NCBI GenBank assembly: GCA_034440635.1
Contig: JAOTON010000056.1
Location: forward strand, 317,501-381,500
Source: Lepas anatifera
Taxonomy: Eukaryota > Arthropoda > Thecostraca > Lepadidae
Reading direction: 5' to 3'
DNA length: 64,000 nucleotides
The notes beneath the pieces are model-generated. The model made no database searches. It saw only the letters and a list, made by a program, of their open reading frames with translations, and was not told the origin of the DNA. Shown here piece after piece: positions 10,275 through 21,507 of the stretch (positions within the stretch are counted from its first letter, which is position 1; each line of letters starts with the position of its first letter). The position numbers and the translations under genes were made by a program.

Positions 10275-12935
10275 CCCTGCACATGGGGCCACTGGTGGAT
10301 CACAGGGGGGCCCAGGTGGATTACAAGGGGCCCGATTGCAGCCACAGGGGGCCCGGGTGGATCAAAGGGGGCCTGGTTGCAGTCACAGGGGGCCCGGGTG
10401 GATCATAGTGGGCCCGGGTGGATCACAAAGGGCCCGGTTGCAGTCACAGGGGGCCCGGTTACAGTCACAGAGTGCCTGACTGCAGTCACAGGGCCCCCGG
10501 GTGGATAACAGATGGCCTGGTTACAGTCACAGGGGGCCCGGGCGTATCACAGGGGGCCCGGCTGCAGTCACAGGGGGCCCAGCTGCAGTCACAGGGGGCC
10601 CGGGTGGATCAAAGGGGGCCCGGTTGCAGTCACAGGGGGACCGGGTGGATCATAGTGGGCCCGGGTGGATCACAAAGGGCCGGTTGCATCACAGGGGGCC
10701 CGGTTGCAGTCACAGAGTGCCTGGTTGCAGTCACAGGGGCCCCGGGTGTATCACAGATGGCCCGGTTACAGTCACAGGGGGCCCGGGTGTATCACAGGGG
10801 GCCCAGTTGCAGTCACAGGGGGCCCGGGTGAATCATAGGGGCCCGGTTGTAATTACAGGGGGCCCGGTTGCAGTCACAGAGTGCCTGGTTGCAGTCACAG
10901 GGCCCCCGGGTGGATAACAGATGGCCTGGTTACAGTCACAGGGGGCCCGGGTGTATCACAGGGGGCCCGGCTGCAGCCACAGGGGGCCCGGTTGGAGTCA
11001 CAGGGCCCCCAGGTGGATGACAGGGGGCCCGGTTTCAGTCACAGGGGGCCCGGGTGGATCGTAGATGGCCCGGTTGCAGTCACAGGGGGGCCCGGTTGGA
11101 GTCACAGGGGACCGGGTGGATCGCAGAGGGCCCGGTTGCAGTCACAGGGACCTCGGTGGATCACAGATGGCCCGGTCCCAGTCACAGGGGCCCGGGTGGA
11201 TGATAGGGGCCCGGTTATAATCACAGGGAGCCCGGGTGGATTACAGGGGGCCCGGTTGCAGTCACAGGTGGGCCTGGTGGATCACAGATGGTCCGGTTGC
11301 AGTCACAGGGAGCCCGGGTGGATGACAGGGGGCCCGGTTGCAGTCACAGGGGGCCCGGGTGGATCACAAGGGGCCTGGCTGGATCACAGGGGCCCGGTTG
11401 CAGTCACAGGGGGCCCGGTTTGAGTCACAGGGGGACCGGGTGGATCATAGGGGGCCGGGTGGATAACAGAGGGCCCGGTTGCAGTTACAGGGGACCGGGT
11501 GGATCGCAGAGGGCCCGGTTGCAGTCACAGGGACCCCGGTGGATCACAGATGGCCCGGTCCCGGTCACAGGGGGCCAGGGTGTATCACCGGGGCCCGGAT
11601 GGATGATAGGGGCCCGGTTGCAGTCACAGGGAGCCCGGGTGGATGACAGGGGGCCCGGTTGCAGTCACAGGGGGCTCGGGTGGATCACAGGGGGCCTGGC
11701 TGGATCACAGGGGCCCGGTTGCAGTCACAGGGGGCCGGATAGATCGCAGGGGACCCGGCTGCAGTCACAGGGGCCCGAGTGGATTACATCGGGCCCGGTT
11801 GCAGTCACAGGGGGCCCGGGTGGATCATAGTGGGCCCGGTTGCAGTCACAGGGGGCCCAGCTGGATCAGAGGGGCACGGTTGCAGTCACAGGGGGCCCAG
11901 GTGGATCAAAGGGGGGCCCGGTTGCAGTCACAGGGGGACCGGGTGGATCATAGTGGGCCCGGGTGGATCACAAAGGGTCGGTTGCATCACAGGGGGCCGG
12001 TTGCAGTCACAGGGGCCCCGGGTGTATCACAGATGGCCCGGTTACAATCACAGGGGGCCCGGGTGTATCACAGGGGGCCCGGTTGCAGTCACAGGGGGCC
12101 CGGGTGAATCATAGGGGGCCCGGTTGTAATTACAGGGGGCCCGGTTGCAGTCACAGAGTGCCTGGTTGCAGTCACAGGGCCCCCGGGTGGATAACAGATG
12201 GCCTGGTTACAGTCACAGGGGCCCGGCTGTATCACGGGGGCCCGGTTGCAGTCACAGGGGCCCGGTGGTGACAGGGGGCCCGGTTGCAGTCACAGGGGGC
12301 TCGGGTGGATCACAGGGGCCCGGCTGGATCACAGGGGCACGGTTGCAGTCACAGGGAGCCGGATAGATCGCAGGGGACCCGGCTACAGTCACAGGGGCCC
12401 GAGTGGATTACATCGGGCCCGGTTGCAGTCACAGGGGGCCCGGGTGGATCATAGTGGGCCCGGTTGCAGTCACAGGGAGCCCGGCTGGATCACAGGGGCC
12501 CGGTTGCAGTCACAGGGGCCGGATAGATCACAGGGGACCCGGCTGCAGTCACAGGGGGCCCGAGTGGATTACATGGGGCCCGGTTGCAGTCACAGGGGGC
12601 CCGGGTGGATCATAGTGGGCCCGGTTGCAGTCACAGGGGGCCCGGCTGGATCACAGGGGCCCGGTTGCAGTCACAGGGGGCCGGATAGATCACAGGGGAC
12701 CCGGCTGCAGTCACAGGGGGCCCGAGTGGATTACATGGGGCCCGGTTGCAGTCACAGGGGGCCTGGGTGGATCATAGTGGGCCCGGTTGCAGTCACAGGG
12801 GGCCCGGGTGGATCATAGTGGGCCCGGGTGGATCACAAAGGGCCCGGTTGCAGTCACAGGGGGCCCGGGTGGATTACAGGGGGCCCGGTTGCAGTCCACA
12901 GGGGGCCCGGGTGGATCGCAGAGGGCCTGGTTGAA
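10275..12935. repeat. 20-21-bp GGGCCCGG minisatellite array of copy A (2.7 kb)
   Basis: Two unit types largely alternate: GGCCCGGTTGCAGTCACAGG and GGCCCGGGTGGATCACAGGG, giving a ~40-bp dimer. Larger blocks also recur; for example stretches around 11280-11420 and 11600-11740 are near copies, as are blocks around 12400-12800, indicating unequal exchange or slippage amplification. A related, shorter array is at 25455-26440 in copy B. No gene is inferred from the long frames. Confidence 0.92.
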
Positions 12936-13263
12936 TAACAGGAGGCCCGAGACTGCCGGAATTAGGGACCCGGTTGCAGTCAAAGTGGGCCTGAAAATAT
13001 CGTTAGGGGCCCGGTTGCGGACACCGAGGTTAAGGGTGGCCCACAGGGGACCTGCAAGCATGCCAGGGAGCCTGGCCTCAGCCAAAGCTAGCCCAAATAG
13101 ACCACTGGGGCCTGCAATCGTGGCAGGGGCCCGGCCGTGTTCGCAGGGGCCCGCAACTTGGGATTGGGGGGGCTCGTCGGGTCATTGGGGGGCTTCTCCG
13201 AGCATTGGGGGGCTCGAGCCCCCCTCCCCCAAATATATGGAAACTTGCGCCCCTGTGTTCCAG

Positions 13264-13669
13264 GCAGAATTTATCACTATAGTATGTAACACTCTGCAAA
13301 GTATGGCAACAGGCTACCGGCTGCACAAACACAAAACATAGGTACCATTTTCATAAACATTCCCACATCCTGCGGCCATGAGCTGTTTGTCTATCTCCCA
13401 TGGCGTTGTTCGTCATCACTGCATCCGCATTCTTCTCTAATTGGAGCTTCTAACTTCCCTGCGAACAAAATATTTTGCTTTTATGTGCGCCATATCAACT
13501 GCCATCGGCTCTGCGTCTCCCGTTTCAGCGACGCAGAAGGTCGCGGGCTTTGGGTCTTTGATCGCAAGGGACAACGTCATCAGAATAAAACCGTTTCAGA
13601 AGCTCCGCCCACATACTCGCATCTGATTGGTTCGACGCAGAAAAACGCCGCGTCCTAAATAGTCGCAAG
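13264..13669. other. Core of the foldback element right of copy A
   Basis: Non-repetitive DNA between the hAT insertion and the right inverted arm. Short frames exist on both strands, but I recognise none of them. It may be the original cargo of the foldback element, together with 4671-4927 and 5481-5594. Confidence 0.4.
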
Positions 13670-14139
13670 CCACCGTGAACACTGCCAGGGATGTACACGC
13701 TTTGTGTGTTGGAAGCTAGCGCCACCTAGGGTGGGACCGATGGCGCCACCTGTGAAAGCGCTTCCCTCCCACCAGAACGTTTCTCTCAGCAAGACGTTAT
13801 ACCTTATAACATTTGCACCTAAGGGGACTATGAGCATGGAATTCTTGAACCCTATGTTTTCAATTCAAAGGATTATTTTAGTGAAAACCGCAAGTCGCTA
13901 GGTGCTCTGGTTGCAGAGAGCATTTTTCTCCGCAGAAAAGACGTTTTGTTACGTTTGACCCTATAACGTTGCTGCTTAGGGTGTTTCATTGTTCCAAAAT
14001 GCAATATTTCGACGCATATCGATGTTCCCCTCAAACCTCATCTGCTTACAAGCTTCTGTGCGAAATTTCCATGTATTTCGATGATATTTAGAGGTCGCGC
14101 ACTTTTGCAGTTTTTTTATCAAATTTATTCAAATGTACA

Positions 14140-14290
14140 CATAAGCGTAGGAACGTCCAGAATATTCGGGAGGCCAAGGTGCATTTGGAAGTCATTTCTT
14201 TCCAGTCAGCGCCATAGGGTTAAGGGTTAAGAATCAAGAATATTGGGCGGGGGGCTATGACCCCCTGCCCCCCCTGTTCCTACGCCTATG
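14140..14290. mobile_element. 151-bp hAT-type MITE, second copy
   Basis: The ends are CATAAGCGTAGGAACG and CATAGGCGTAGGAACAG (reversed). The 8 bp aatgtaca is repeated exactly at 14132-14139 and 14291-14298. Interior sequence such as CCCTATGGCGCTGACTGGAA (read on the minus strand) matches the copy at 1075-1225. Confidence 0.88.
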
Positions 14291-14607
14291 AATGTACACA
14301 TTTCCACACTGATACTGGCGCTGGTTTTCTTTTGCTTGGTTTTCTATTTCACATCTGAAATATTCTTCAAATTAAATAAAACCTTTATTACTGCACAATG
14401 ACTAGCCAGAGTATACAACCCGACCGATTTCGGGAGCATCCCGCAAGGGAGATGAAGATAACACTATGACATGAACCTAACTAAGCGATATGACATGAAC
14501 CTAACTAAGCGAAAAACACGAAGACAGGGTACACTTTGAAAGAACAATCTTAGCTATGAACATGACGAATCATTTTAGAATTATTAGCTCTAAACACGTG
14601 TTATTTT

Positions 14608-15059
14608 TCAATTCAATCTCTTGTTTGGCTGGCGTTTTAAGAGGTCCAAAAATCCAGAGAAGATGGTAACTTTGCCGATATTTCTATTCATTTTTGGTTC
14701 CGTGGTGGTTTGGATGTAAATTGCCTCTGTTATTTCCCGCTGTTTTTGTCTTGAGTCGAAAGTTAAAGTCGTTATGGCGTCCCATTTGATATAATATCCT
14801 TCTTGAATGATTGTTCCGCTGTGGCATCCGCTGCTCTCTCGTCAATTGACCCTCGAATTAGTTTTTGTCGAGATTTTCGGTGTTCGTCTTGTCGGACTTC
14901 CATCATCCTTTTGCTTTCTCAAATGTATATTTTTGGACAGTCATTACATTCCATCTTGTATACTGGGCCTGGTTTTTCCGGTTGTCTATCCTGTCCTTTG
15001 GTTTGACCAGTTATTGTTTGATCGTTTGATGTGGCTTAAAATATGTTCTTACGTTGAAT
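14608..15059 (-). pseudogene. Penelope-like GIY-YIG endonuclease remnant
   Basis: On the minus strand the frame reads GPVYKMECNDCPKIYI, a GIY-YIG-like start (usual form G(V/I)YxIPCxxCxxxYIGxT), with a stop where the Gly would be. A basic segment follows (DEHRKSRQKLIR), and after a frameshift near 14797 comes KWDAITTLTFDSRQKQRE then ITEAIYIQ and MNRNIG. The E-A-I-x-I and N-R motifs match the C-terminal part of Penelope-type nucleases. The RT domain is not seen. A 58-bp piece (14737-14794) is repeated inverted at 15112-15170. Confidence 0.62.
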
Positions 15060-15111
15060 TTAGAACATATGCGTCGAATTTGTTGCGATACTCCTACATA
15101 TGGGAAGGATC

Positions 15112-15330
15112 ATTATATCAAATGGGACGCCATAACGACTTTAACTTTCGACTCAAGACAAAAACAGCGGGAAAGGGAGATCGCCCTCATCAAGAGATTC
15201 AACGGATTCGTCAAGGACGAGAAGCAGAAGCAGTACCTGCTCCAGGTGGTGGAACTCCATCGGAGGGCTCTACCCAAGCGCACCAAGAAAGAATGCGCCT
15301 CTTTCAAGTGTAATGGTTTTTGGTGATAAA
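15112..15330 (+). pseudogene. Inverted second piece of the Penelope-like segment plus unassigned frame
   Basis: The plus-strand frame from 15054 contains the same peptide, KWDAITTLTFDSRQKQRE, as the minus-strand remnant, because this 58-bp stretch is an exact inverted copy. Beyond it the frame continues with a charged sequence (ALIKRFNGFVKDEKQKQYLL...) that I do not recognise. It is probably a rearranged piece of the same element. Confidence 0.45.
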
Positions 15331-16568
15331 AGTGCGCGACCTCTAAATGTCCCTTTATTTTGCTTTTAAGGGTGTCAATCTATTCAGTTTTATGTATAGA
15401 GCTGGGGGAAAATCGATATGACTTCGTTCCAAACAAACAACATTTTACTATAGTGGGCTGAAACAACCTATTGCTCCTACCAGGTTGAGCATCACAAAAG
15501 TCTGGAATCTTACGTTTGTGATGACGCCTATGACGCTGGTGAAAACCACAAGTCGATATCTGGTCTGGTTTCCGAGAACGTCTCTCTCCGCAAGACGTTT
15601 TACGTTATAACGTTGCACCTAAGGAGACTACGATCATGAAATCCTGGAATCCTTCATTTTCAATGCCAAGGAATAGTTTAATGAAAATCGCAAGTCGCTA
15701 GGTGCTCTGGTTACAGAGAGCATTTTTCTCCGCAGAAAAGACGTTTTGTTACGTTTGACCCTATAACGTTGCTGCTACCGGGTTGAGCATCACAAAAGTC
15801 TGGAATCTTACGTTTGTGATGACGCCGATGACGCTGGTGAAACCACAAGTCGATATCTGGTCTAGTTTCCGAGAATGTTTCTCTCCGCAAGATGTTTTAC
15901 GTTATAACGTTGCACCTAAGGGGACTATGATCATGAAATCCTGGAATCCTTCATTTTCAATGCCAAGGATTATTTTAGTGAAAACCGCAAGTCGCTAGGT
16001 GCTCTGGTTGCGGAGAGCATTTCTCTCCGCAGCGTCGTTTGGCGGAGTCCCGCCAAAATACACCAATGTGTTACGTTTGACCCTATAACGTTGCAGCTAC
16101 TTGGTTTAGCACCACGAAAAGTCTGGAATCTTACGTTTGTGATGATGCCGATGACGCTGGTGAAAACCGCAAGTCGATATCTGGTCTGGTTTCCGAGAAC
16201 GTTTCTCTCCGCAAGACGTTGTACGTTATAGGTATAACTTTGTTCCTAAGGGATCTAGGTTCATGAGATTCTGGAATCTTGCAATTCTGGTGGCAAGGAG
16301 TATTATAAAGAAAACTGCGAGTCGCTAGGTGCTCTGGTTACCGAGAGCATTTTTCTCCGCAGCTTCTCTCCGCAGCAAATTCACGAGTTATTTAACGTTT
16401 TACGTTATAACGTTGCTGTTACTGGACGTAGAGGGATGAAATTTTGGAATCTCACTAAACAGACAATGGCCATTTTTTAGTGAAAACCGCAAGCCTCTAG
16501 GTGGTCTGGTTGCGAAAATCATTTTTCTCCGCAATCTAATCCGCAGAAAAGTCACACCCGTTTCTTTT

Positions 16569-17507
16569 TTACAATCAAGCTCGTGGACCCGAATAGTTAT
16601 GTTCCCACGACTTTCCTTTGAATGACACATTTAGTATAGGACCAGTGAGGATAAGTGAGTTTATAGATTAGGCCGAGCATGGAAAATGGCAAGGCTAGGT
16701 TAACAATTATTGGCGTTGATGGACCTATGTGGCTCCTACTATATGCTCCACATGTAACGCAGCTAGTGCGGGGATCTGTGCCACCTTCACTGGTACTCAG
16801 AGGCGTGTACCCTATCACTCTATGATCTCAGCCAACGCTGGAGATTTCTTCTTGATCCATGGGGAGGGGGAGGGTGAGTTTTGGATAGGGCGTCGAGGAA
16901 GTGCAAAAAAGGTGGTCTAACCAAAAATGTTACCTTTAACTTTTGGTCAAGCCACTTTTGACATGACTGGAGATAAAGTATGCCCTTACAATGAAAACTT
17001 ACATTTTCTGCAATAATGCACAAATGCTGTGGAAAATGTATAAGCCCAGTATAAATCATTTTGTCAAACCCGACCCACTGATGTGATTCCCACTCATGCT
17101 ATGGCTCAAATTTAGCTACTTAAAGTTTAAGTCCCTTTGGGCATAATTTAGATTAGTGAATGTGAATGACTAATGGTAATGTGTTACCTTCGCGGGGTCT
17201 GACCTGAACTATCAGTCACGTAGATTATACCGACAAACTCCCGGCTTCATATTTTATCGCTTTCAGAACTTAACCCTTTAAAAGAGCAACAGCACTTCAT
17301 GCTCTTGCTTCCTCGGGCGTACTGCTGTCACACCTCCCTTCCCCTTTCCTACCTTGCCCCCGCACGAGTTTAAAGGGAGTGCCCCACTTTTATAATCAGT
17401 TTTGAACTGAGATATCAGTTTTGTAGAACGTGTCGAGTTCTATGCATGATATTTCCGCAAACTGTAAAGTTAAAGATAAAGGGGCTATTTTACCATGACT
17501 ATTCTGT
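16569..17507. other. Unassigned spacer
   Basis: This lies between the foldback element and the mariner element. I see short open frames only, none recognisable, and no clear repeat. Confidence 0.4.
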
Positions 17508-17509
17508 TA

Positions 17510-18875
17510 CAGGGTTTCCCACAATAAAGTATCCTGGGGGTTTTCTCCATAAAATGCAAATTGTCAAAGATACATGATCTCTTTATATTTCAAATAAGAA
17601 TAAAACCGCAGATCATTATATCGGCATTACTTATCATGGACACACTTTCTCACACAGCACGACCCCTTACAACATATGCTCCAGGTGAGCTCCACGTCGC
17701 TGCTTCAACATGGACAGGCGAACACTCTGCAGGCTGTCGATGGCGCTGTTGATCATCCGGGCAGGAACCCGGGCCACTTCCTGAACTATGGACTCCTTAA
17801 GGTCCTCTACTGTCTTCAGTTCTCCTGTATACACTCGATCCTTCAGATAGCCCCACAAGAAGAAGTTCAGGGTATTGAGATCTGGAGAGTTTGGGGCCAT
17901 GGCACAGCTGTCTTCAGGCTGATGCGACGTCCTGGGCGGTGTCTGTGAAGCCATGTGAGCGATCCCTTAGCGGTGTGTCGTGGTGCACCATCCTGCTGAA
18001 ACCACTGAAGCTGGCAACTGAAGTGCTTCCTTCCCAGCTCTTTCCAAAATGCCTCCAGCGCTGTTGACATGCATCGCTCTGCATTGACAGTGACGGTGTT
18101 TCCCTCCTCACCTAGGAAGACAAAAGGGACCGATTGCCCCTCCATCACGCCGCATGGCCAGCCACACCGTGACCCTTTTTGAGTGGAGTGGCCTGCTGAG
18201 GACTTCTCCTCAAGGCGCTTAGTGCCGGTTGTGTGAGTTTAAGTAGCCGTCGAGGCAAAAGTGCGCCTCGTCACTGAACCACAATTTGCCGAAGACTGAT
18301 GGGTGCTTCTCAAACCAGTCAGCCATAGCTAGGCGTCGCTGCCTGTCGTTTTCAGTGAGCTTCTGGTGAATAGATAGTCGGCATGGTTGTAGGTGAACTT
18401 CTTTCTTCATTGGTCTCCACAGCATATTCCCGCTGAGTGCAAGAGGTTGACAACGGCGCCGGATGAACCTCTCGGGACTCTGAAGGGCCGAGTTAGCCAC
18501 GCCTTCAATGTGGCTCCAGTCCTGGCTATTCGACCTCTCCCGACCGGTTTGCTCTTCACTACCGTTCCTTTTGTTATAAATTTGGCCACCCATCGCTGAA
18601 TAGAATTTTTCTCAGGGGCGAGGTTGGGTCTCCGGCAGTCCAAATCAAATTTTCTTGGGAACCCTCTTCTTGTTTCGTCGAAAGAATTTGTCAAAATGTA
18701 TGTCTCCACACAAAACAATTTTTGAGCATTGTTCCACATGTTTTCCTTGATATTTCGTAATGTTCTGTCGTGCGGTTATGTTGGCTAACGACGTGTAACA
18801 ATTTGAACATATTACACGTGAAATGAAAAAAACGAGCGCTAAAAATCTCAGGGTACTTCATTTTGGGACACCCTG
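17510..18875 (-). mobile_element. Tc1/mariner-superfamily element, complete ends
   Basis: The ends are CAGGGTTTCCCACAATAAAG (plus strand) and CAGGGTGTCCCAAAATGAAG (minus strand), flanked on both sides by TA (17508-17509, 18876-18877). At 1366 bp it has the usual size of this superfamily. The transposase runs on the minus strand and is broken by frameshifts, so the copy is dead but structurally full length. Confidence 0.9.
17667..18739 (-). pseudogene. Broken Tc1/mariner transposase
   Basis: The minus-strand reading starts with a helix-turn-helix-like region (WVAKFITKGTVVKSKPVGRG) from 18739. It then continues in other frames through LWFSDEAHF (first catalytic Asp, codon near 18272) and WFQQDGAPRHTA (second Asp, near 17992) to NSPDLNTLNFFLWGYLKDRVY. 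The third catalytic position, near 17867, reads Asn where SPDLxxxD is expected. The second-to-third spacing is about 41 residues after allowing for a frameshift, suggesting a rosa-like DD41D subgroup; this is an inference. Frameshifts lie near 18500, 18200 and 17950. Confidence 0.85.
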
Positions 18876-20406
18876 TATTTCAAGCCATGCAGACATCCCT
18901 TTCCATCTGTTAGTGCATATCACGTGATAAATTCTAACAGATGGCACGGCCTCCGCAACGTTGCTGCCATAAGCATTCAGATTCGTAATTACACGCAACG
19001 CTTGAGTCAACCCAGGGTAGTAAGACAAGAGGCGATATTTTTGTTCTGAGCCATTGAAGTTGGAAAAGTGGTTTCCTAATTTTCAGACCCATTTTGCCCA
19101 TACATAGTCCCTTATAGTATTTTGACAAAGTGATCAATTCCCTTCAAAGGCCGCAGACAGCTATTCGGTGATAACTTGTGCCGAAGCACTGCTGGTTCCG
19201 ACCAAACCCACTCCAAACACATATTTCTTCCCAAACGGTGATTTCTAGAACGAATGAAGTCTTTACCACGGTTTTACAGCATGCGCTATATCTTGACCGT
19301 CTCAGTTCAAATCCCATTAAAATGGTGTGCCACATTTGGGGACCATGTAACGACACGGTCCCCATTTTATGGCACAATGGTGTCCTTTTAGATTTACACT
19401 ACCAGTATAACTATTCAGGGCTAATCTTTGAAACCATTCATAAATCAAGTGATGCTTCTCTAATAGTTGAGGCGTGCTAAACTAATCCTGACTTGAGCTT
19501 TTATTGGGGTATGACCCTGTTGCTCATATATCACTAATAAATAAATAAATAGAGGCACGCGCTTTTCCTATAGTGAGGGGATGGACGCATTGCGGGTGCC
19601 TTTCCCGTTAGCTGAAAACACATCACCGCCTATGTGTACAGCTAAATGTGATGGAATGAAAACAGCACGGAAAAAACGCCAGATGTCAGGCCAATAGCTT
19701 AAAAGCCAGGGGCGCAGCATCCCGTTGACTGCTACAGCGTGCTATACAAGATCATACTTTACAGAACGCAGAACTGCTGCAGCGCATTTGCCACCGATGC
19801 CTCGACGCACGTCTAGTTGTATAAGTTCTCTGCGGCCTCTGAGACAGCGGCAAAGTCTAGCAAATGGACTATAGGCATACAGTGCTGAAAGCACAACTCA
19901 CCCGGAATGGAGAGCAGCGTTGTGAATGCATAAGCCTGCACTGGCGTCTCATTTATCCGGCTCGTTGCCATGGACACCAACGTACACAGTACTATTCTGC
20001 TGGGTGTGCCAGACCCAGGCTTCTCTTATGGCGGAAGAGTTTAGGCAGGAAGGTGTGGGTTTCCGTGTCAAGTTTTGTAGCCTATCAACGTCATCCGACC
20101 AAATTTACAGATTTTTTCCACTGATAAAAATTCCGCCCCGAGCGCTTTGGTTGAGCTCAAGATTGATGTTGGTGAAATCGCTGCGTTGGTGTTCCATGCT
20201 GAATATCGTCGCGGCAGTGTATTAGAACCACATGATGGAATGCATGGGCGCAGTGTGATAGTATTTATCCGAGTGGTTCTATTCTGACCGCTTTCGCCGA
20301 TCCCGTTGTGGTCTATTGTCGTTATGTGTGAAACCTGACTTTAAACAGATTTCATCTACAGAAGTGATCCTCACTCCAGGCAACCCGAGGCAAAGAATTT
20401 CTACCA
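18876..20406. other. Unassigned stretch with an AATA-rich tail
   Basis: No gene recognised. An (aata)n run at 19532-19552 could be the 3-prime tail of a retroposed sequence lying to its left, but I cannot identify that element. Confidence 0.35.
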
Positions 20407-20586
20407 TGCCAATATGTGCTGCATGATCACACGTTGGGGACTGTCCGGAATGCCAAATACTTAGGCGTCACCCTTAGCAAAAACAGCAGCTGGAACGAGC
20501 ATATCGAGAAGACATGTTCCAAAGCTAACAAATCTTTTAGTTTCTTGAAAAGAAATTTGATCTGTGGTGTCTTGTTTTTCCTTTAG
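20407..20586 (+). pseudogene. LINE reverse-transcriptase fragment (post-YADD region)
   Basis: The frame from 20407 reads CQYVLHDHTLGTVRNAKYLG, then VTLSKNSSWNEHIEKTCSKA and NKSFSFLKRNL. The pattern A-K-Y-L-G-V-x-(8)-W-x-x-H-I followed by A-(N)-x-x-x-x-F-L-R/K-R-N-L is the well-known segment after the YADD box in jockey/CR1-like LINEs. It ends at a stop near 20586. Neither the catalytic core nor the C-terminus is found nearby. Confidence 0.75.
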
Positions 20587-21192
20587 GCTTAGCAAAAATA
20601 ATCGTTATGCAGGTAAATTCCAGCAATTTAATTTATACAACGTGATTTTGTGTCATAGTCATAGTCATGAGTTAAGCGACTCAGATTCAGAATTTTCTGC
20701 GATAAACATCCCTTTCCTCCCCACCATTGAAGTTATGGTGTTGGTTTTGCGACAAAAGAAGCTGTACCTCAAATCGGAATAAATATTCACTCACTATTCT
20801 AAACAGCATGAGCATTTCATTTTCTGCTTTCGTAAATGCTGGTAACTATTCTATGCAGTTTTTCCTCGGAGGAATGTTTAATATAAAGCCAAATCTCTCA
20901 GACTGGCGGACGGACTACCCACATGTGAGTATTCATCATGTGTGAGTATCATTAATAGTTTTCAAGAAACTACTTTCATCGCCAAAGAAGTGAACACCAA
21001 TCCTTGGTATGACCCCAGGCCTCCCTAAGCCAGCAGATAGCCTGCGTCAATGCTCTTTTTCTTTTCTTAATCGTTTTCTTCGCGAATCTTGACAGTGAGC
21101 CCCTGCATGCTCCCTTTATCCCCGCTCAGCACTATGGCGACTGTAACGCAATGAAGGGGCGCTGTTGGGGGGGAGGCAACTCGGGAACAACA
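20587..21192. other. Unassigned spacer
   Basis: No recognisable gene. From about 21150 the sequence becomes G-rich and probably belongs to the left part of a hAT-type MITE into which copy B inserted (its right end is at 26817). Confidence 0.35.
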
Positions 21193-21507
21193 GTAAGAAC
21201 CAGGGGCGCAACTTTATGTTTTCGATTGGGGGCTCCCGGCTCGGAAGGGGCCCGTACATGATGGGGCCCGTATTTTTTAGTGAAAATGTAACCGAAACAA
21301 AACGTTTTGTCGACCGTTTGTTGTCGAAAATTGACTGCAAAGGTTAAATTAAATAACAATTTTTAGCGCGCTATTCGTCACTGTTCATGATTTGCACTAT
21401 TTAGCCCAAAAAGTAGTCAGAAGACCCAATCTTTTGAACGAGCTGCCAAATTATGTAAGGTTATTGGACAAGTAGGTGTCTTCTTACCGTCTTCGTCGTC
21501 CACGTGG

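Larger units (their letters stand above)
5595..13255 (+). mobile_element. Large non-autonomous hAT-type element, copy A (7.7 kb)
   Basis: The ends are CAGGGGCGCAACTTTATG (left) and CAGGGGCGCAAGTTTCC (right, reversed). The 8 bp tgttccag is repeated exactly at 5587-5594 and 13256-13263. The interior is mostly minisatellite (6895-8320, 10275-12935), plus ~3 kb of non-repetitive DNA shared with copy B (21201-26732) and a TTAA-flanked MITE at 9034-9875 absent from copy B. I recognise no transposase. The collagen-like GP-rich open frames over the arrays are incidental. It lies inside the foldback element, so it inserted after that one. Confidence 0.9.
13977..15470. mobile_element. 1.5-kb hAT-like element nested in the right foldback arm
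   Basis: The ends are TAGGGTGTTTCA (left) and TAGGTTGTTTCA (right, reversed). Flanking 8-mers ttgctgct (13969-13976) and ttgctcct (15471-15478) differ at one base. The tandem-repeat context on either side (GCTGCT then ACC(A/G)GGTTGAG) rejoins cleanly. Longer sub-terminal inversion is visible, for example ATTTAGAGGTCGCGCACTTTT near 14088-14108 against 15325-15345. A 151-bp MITE (14140-14290) and a Penelope-like fragment lie inside. Confidence 0.78.
2746..16559. mobile_element. 13.8-kb foldback/MULE-like element
   Basis: The outer ends are inverted: GGGTGTGACTTTTCTGCGG at 2746 and its complement ending at 16559. The 9 bp gtttctttt is repeated at 2737-2745 and 16560-16568. Long arms built of internal repeat units (2746-4135 and 13670-16559) face each other, as in Drosophila foldback elements. 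A 9-bp duplication is also typical of Mutator-like elements. I recognise no transposase in the core; most of the core is a later insertion (5595-13255). It is probably non-autonomous. Confidence 0.82.
13670..16559 (-). repeat. Right inverted arm of the foldback element
   Basis: This is the reverse complement of 2746-4135, with the same order of about eight units (GTGAAAACCGCAAG variants near 13884, 15538, 15681, 15836, 15977, 16157, 16305, 16480). It is interrupted between 13977 and 15470 by a nested 1.5-kb element. Without that insertion the arm is about 1.4 kb, like the left one. Confidence 0.85.

Noticed and set aside
10275..12935. CRISPR-like regular repeats
   Set aside because: Units are contiguous ~20-bp tandem repeats without unique spacers, in a clearly animal-type context.
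5595..13255. Helitron or Maverick/Polinton interpretation
   Set aside because: Inverted CA...TG-type ends with 8-bp duplications do not fit Helitrons, and no polymerase, integrase or capsid-like genes are visible as expected for Polintons.
10270..13341. Plus-strand frames of up to ~200 codons rich in GPGCSHRGPGWI
   Set aside because: Frame readings of the GGGCCCGG minisatellite; overlapping frames exist in all three phases, so not a gene.
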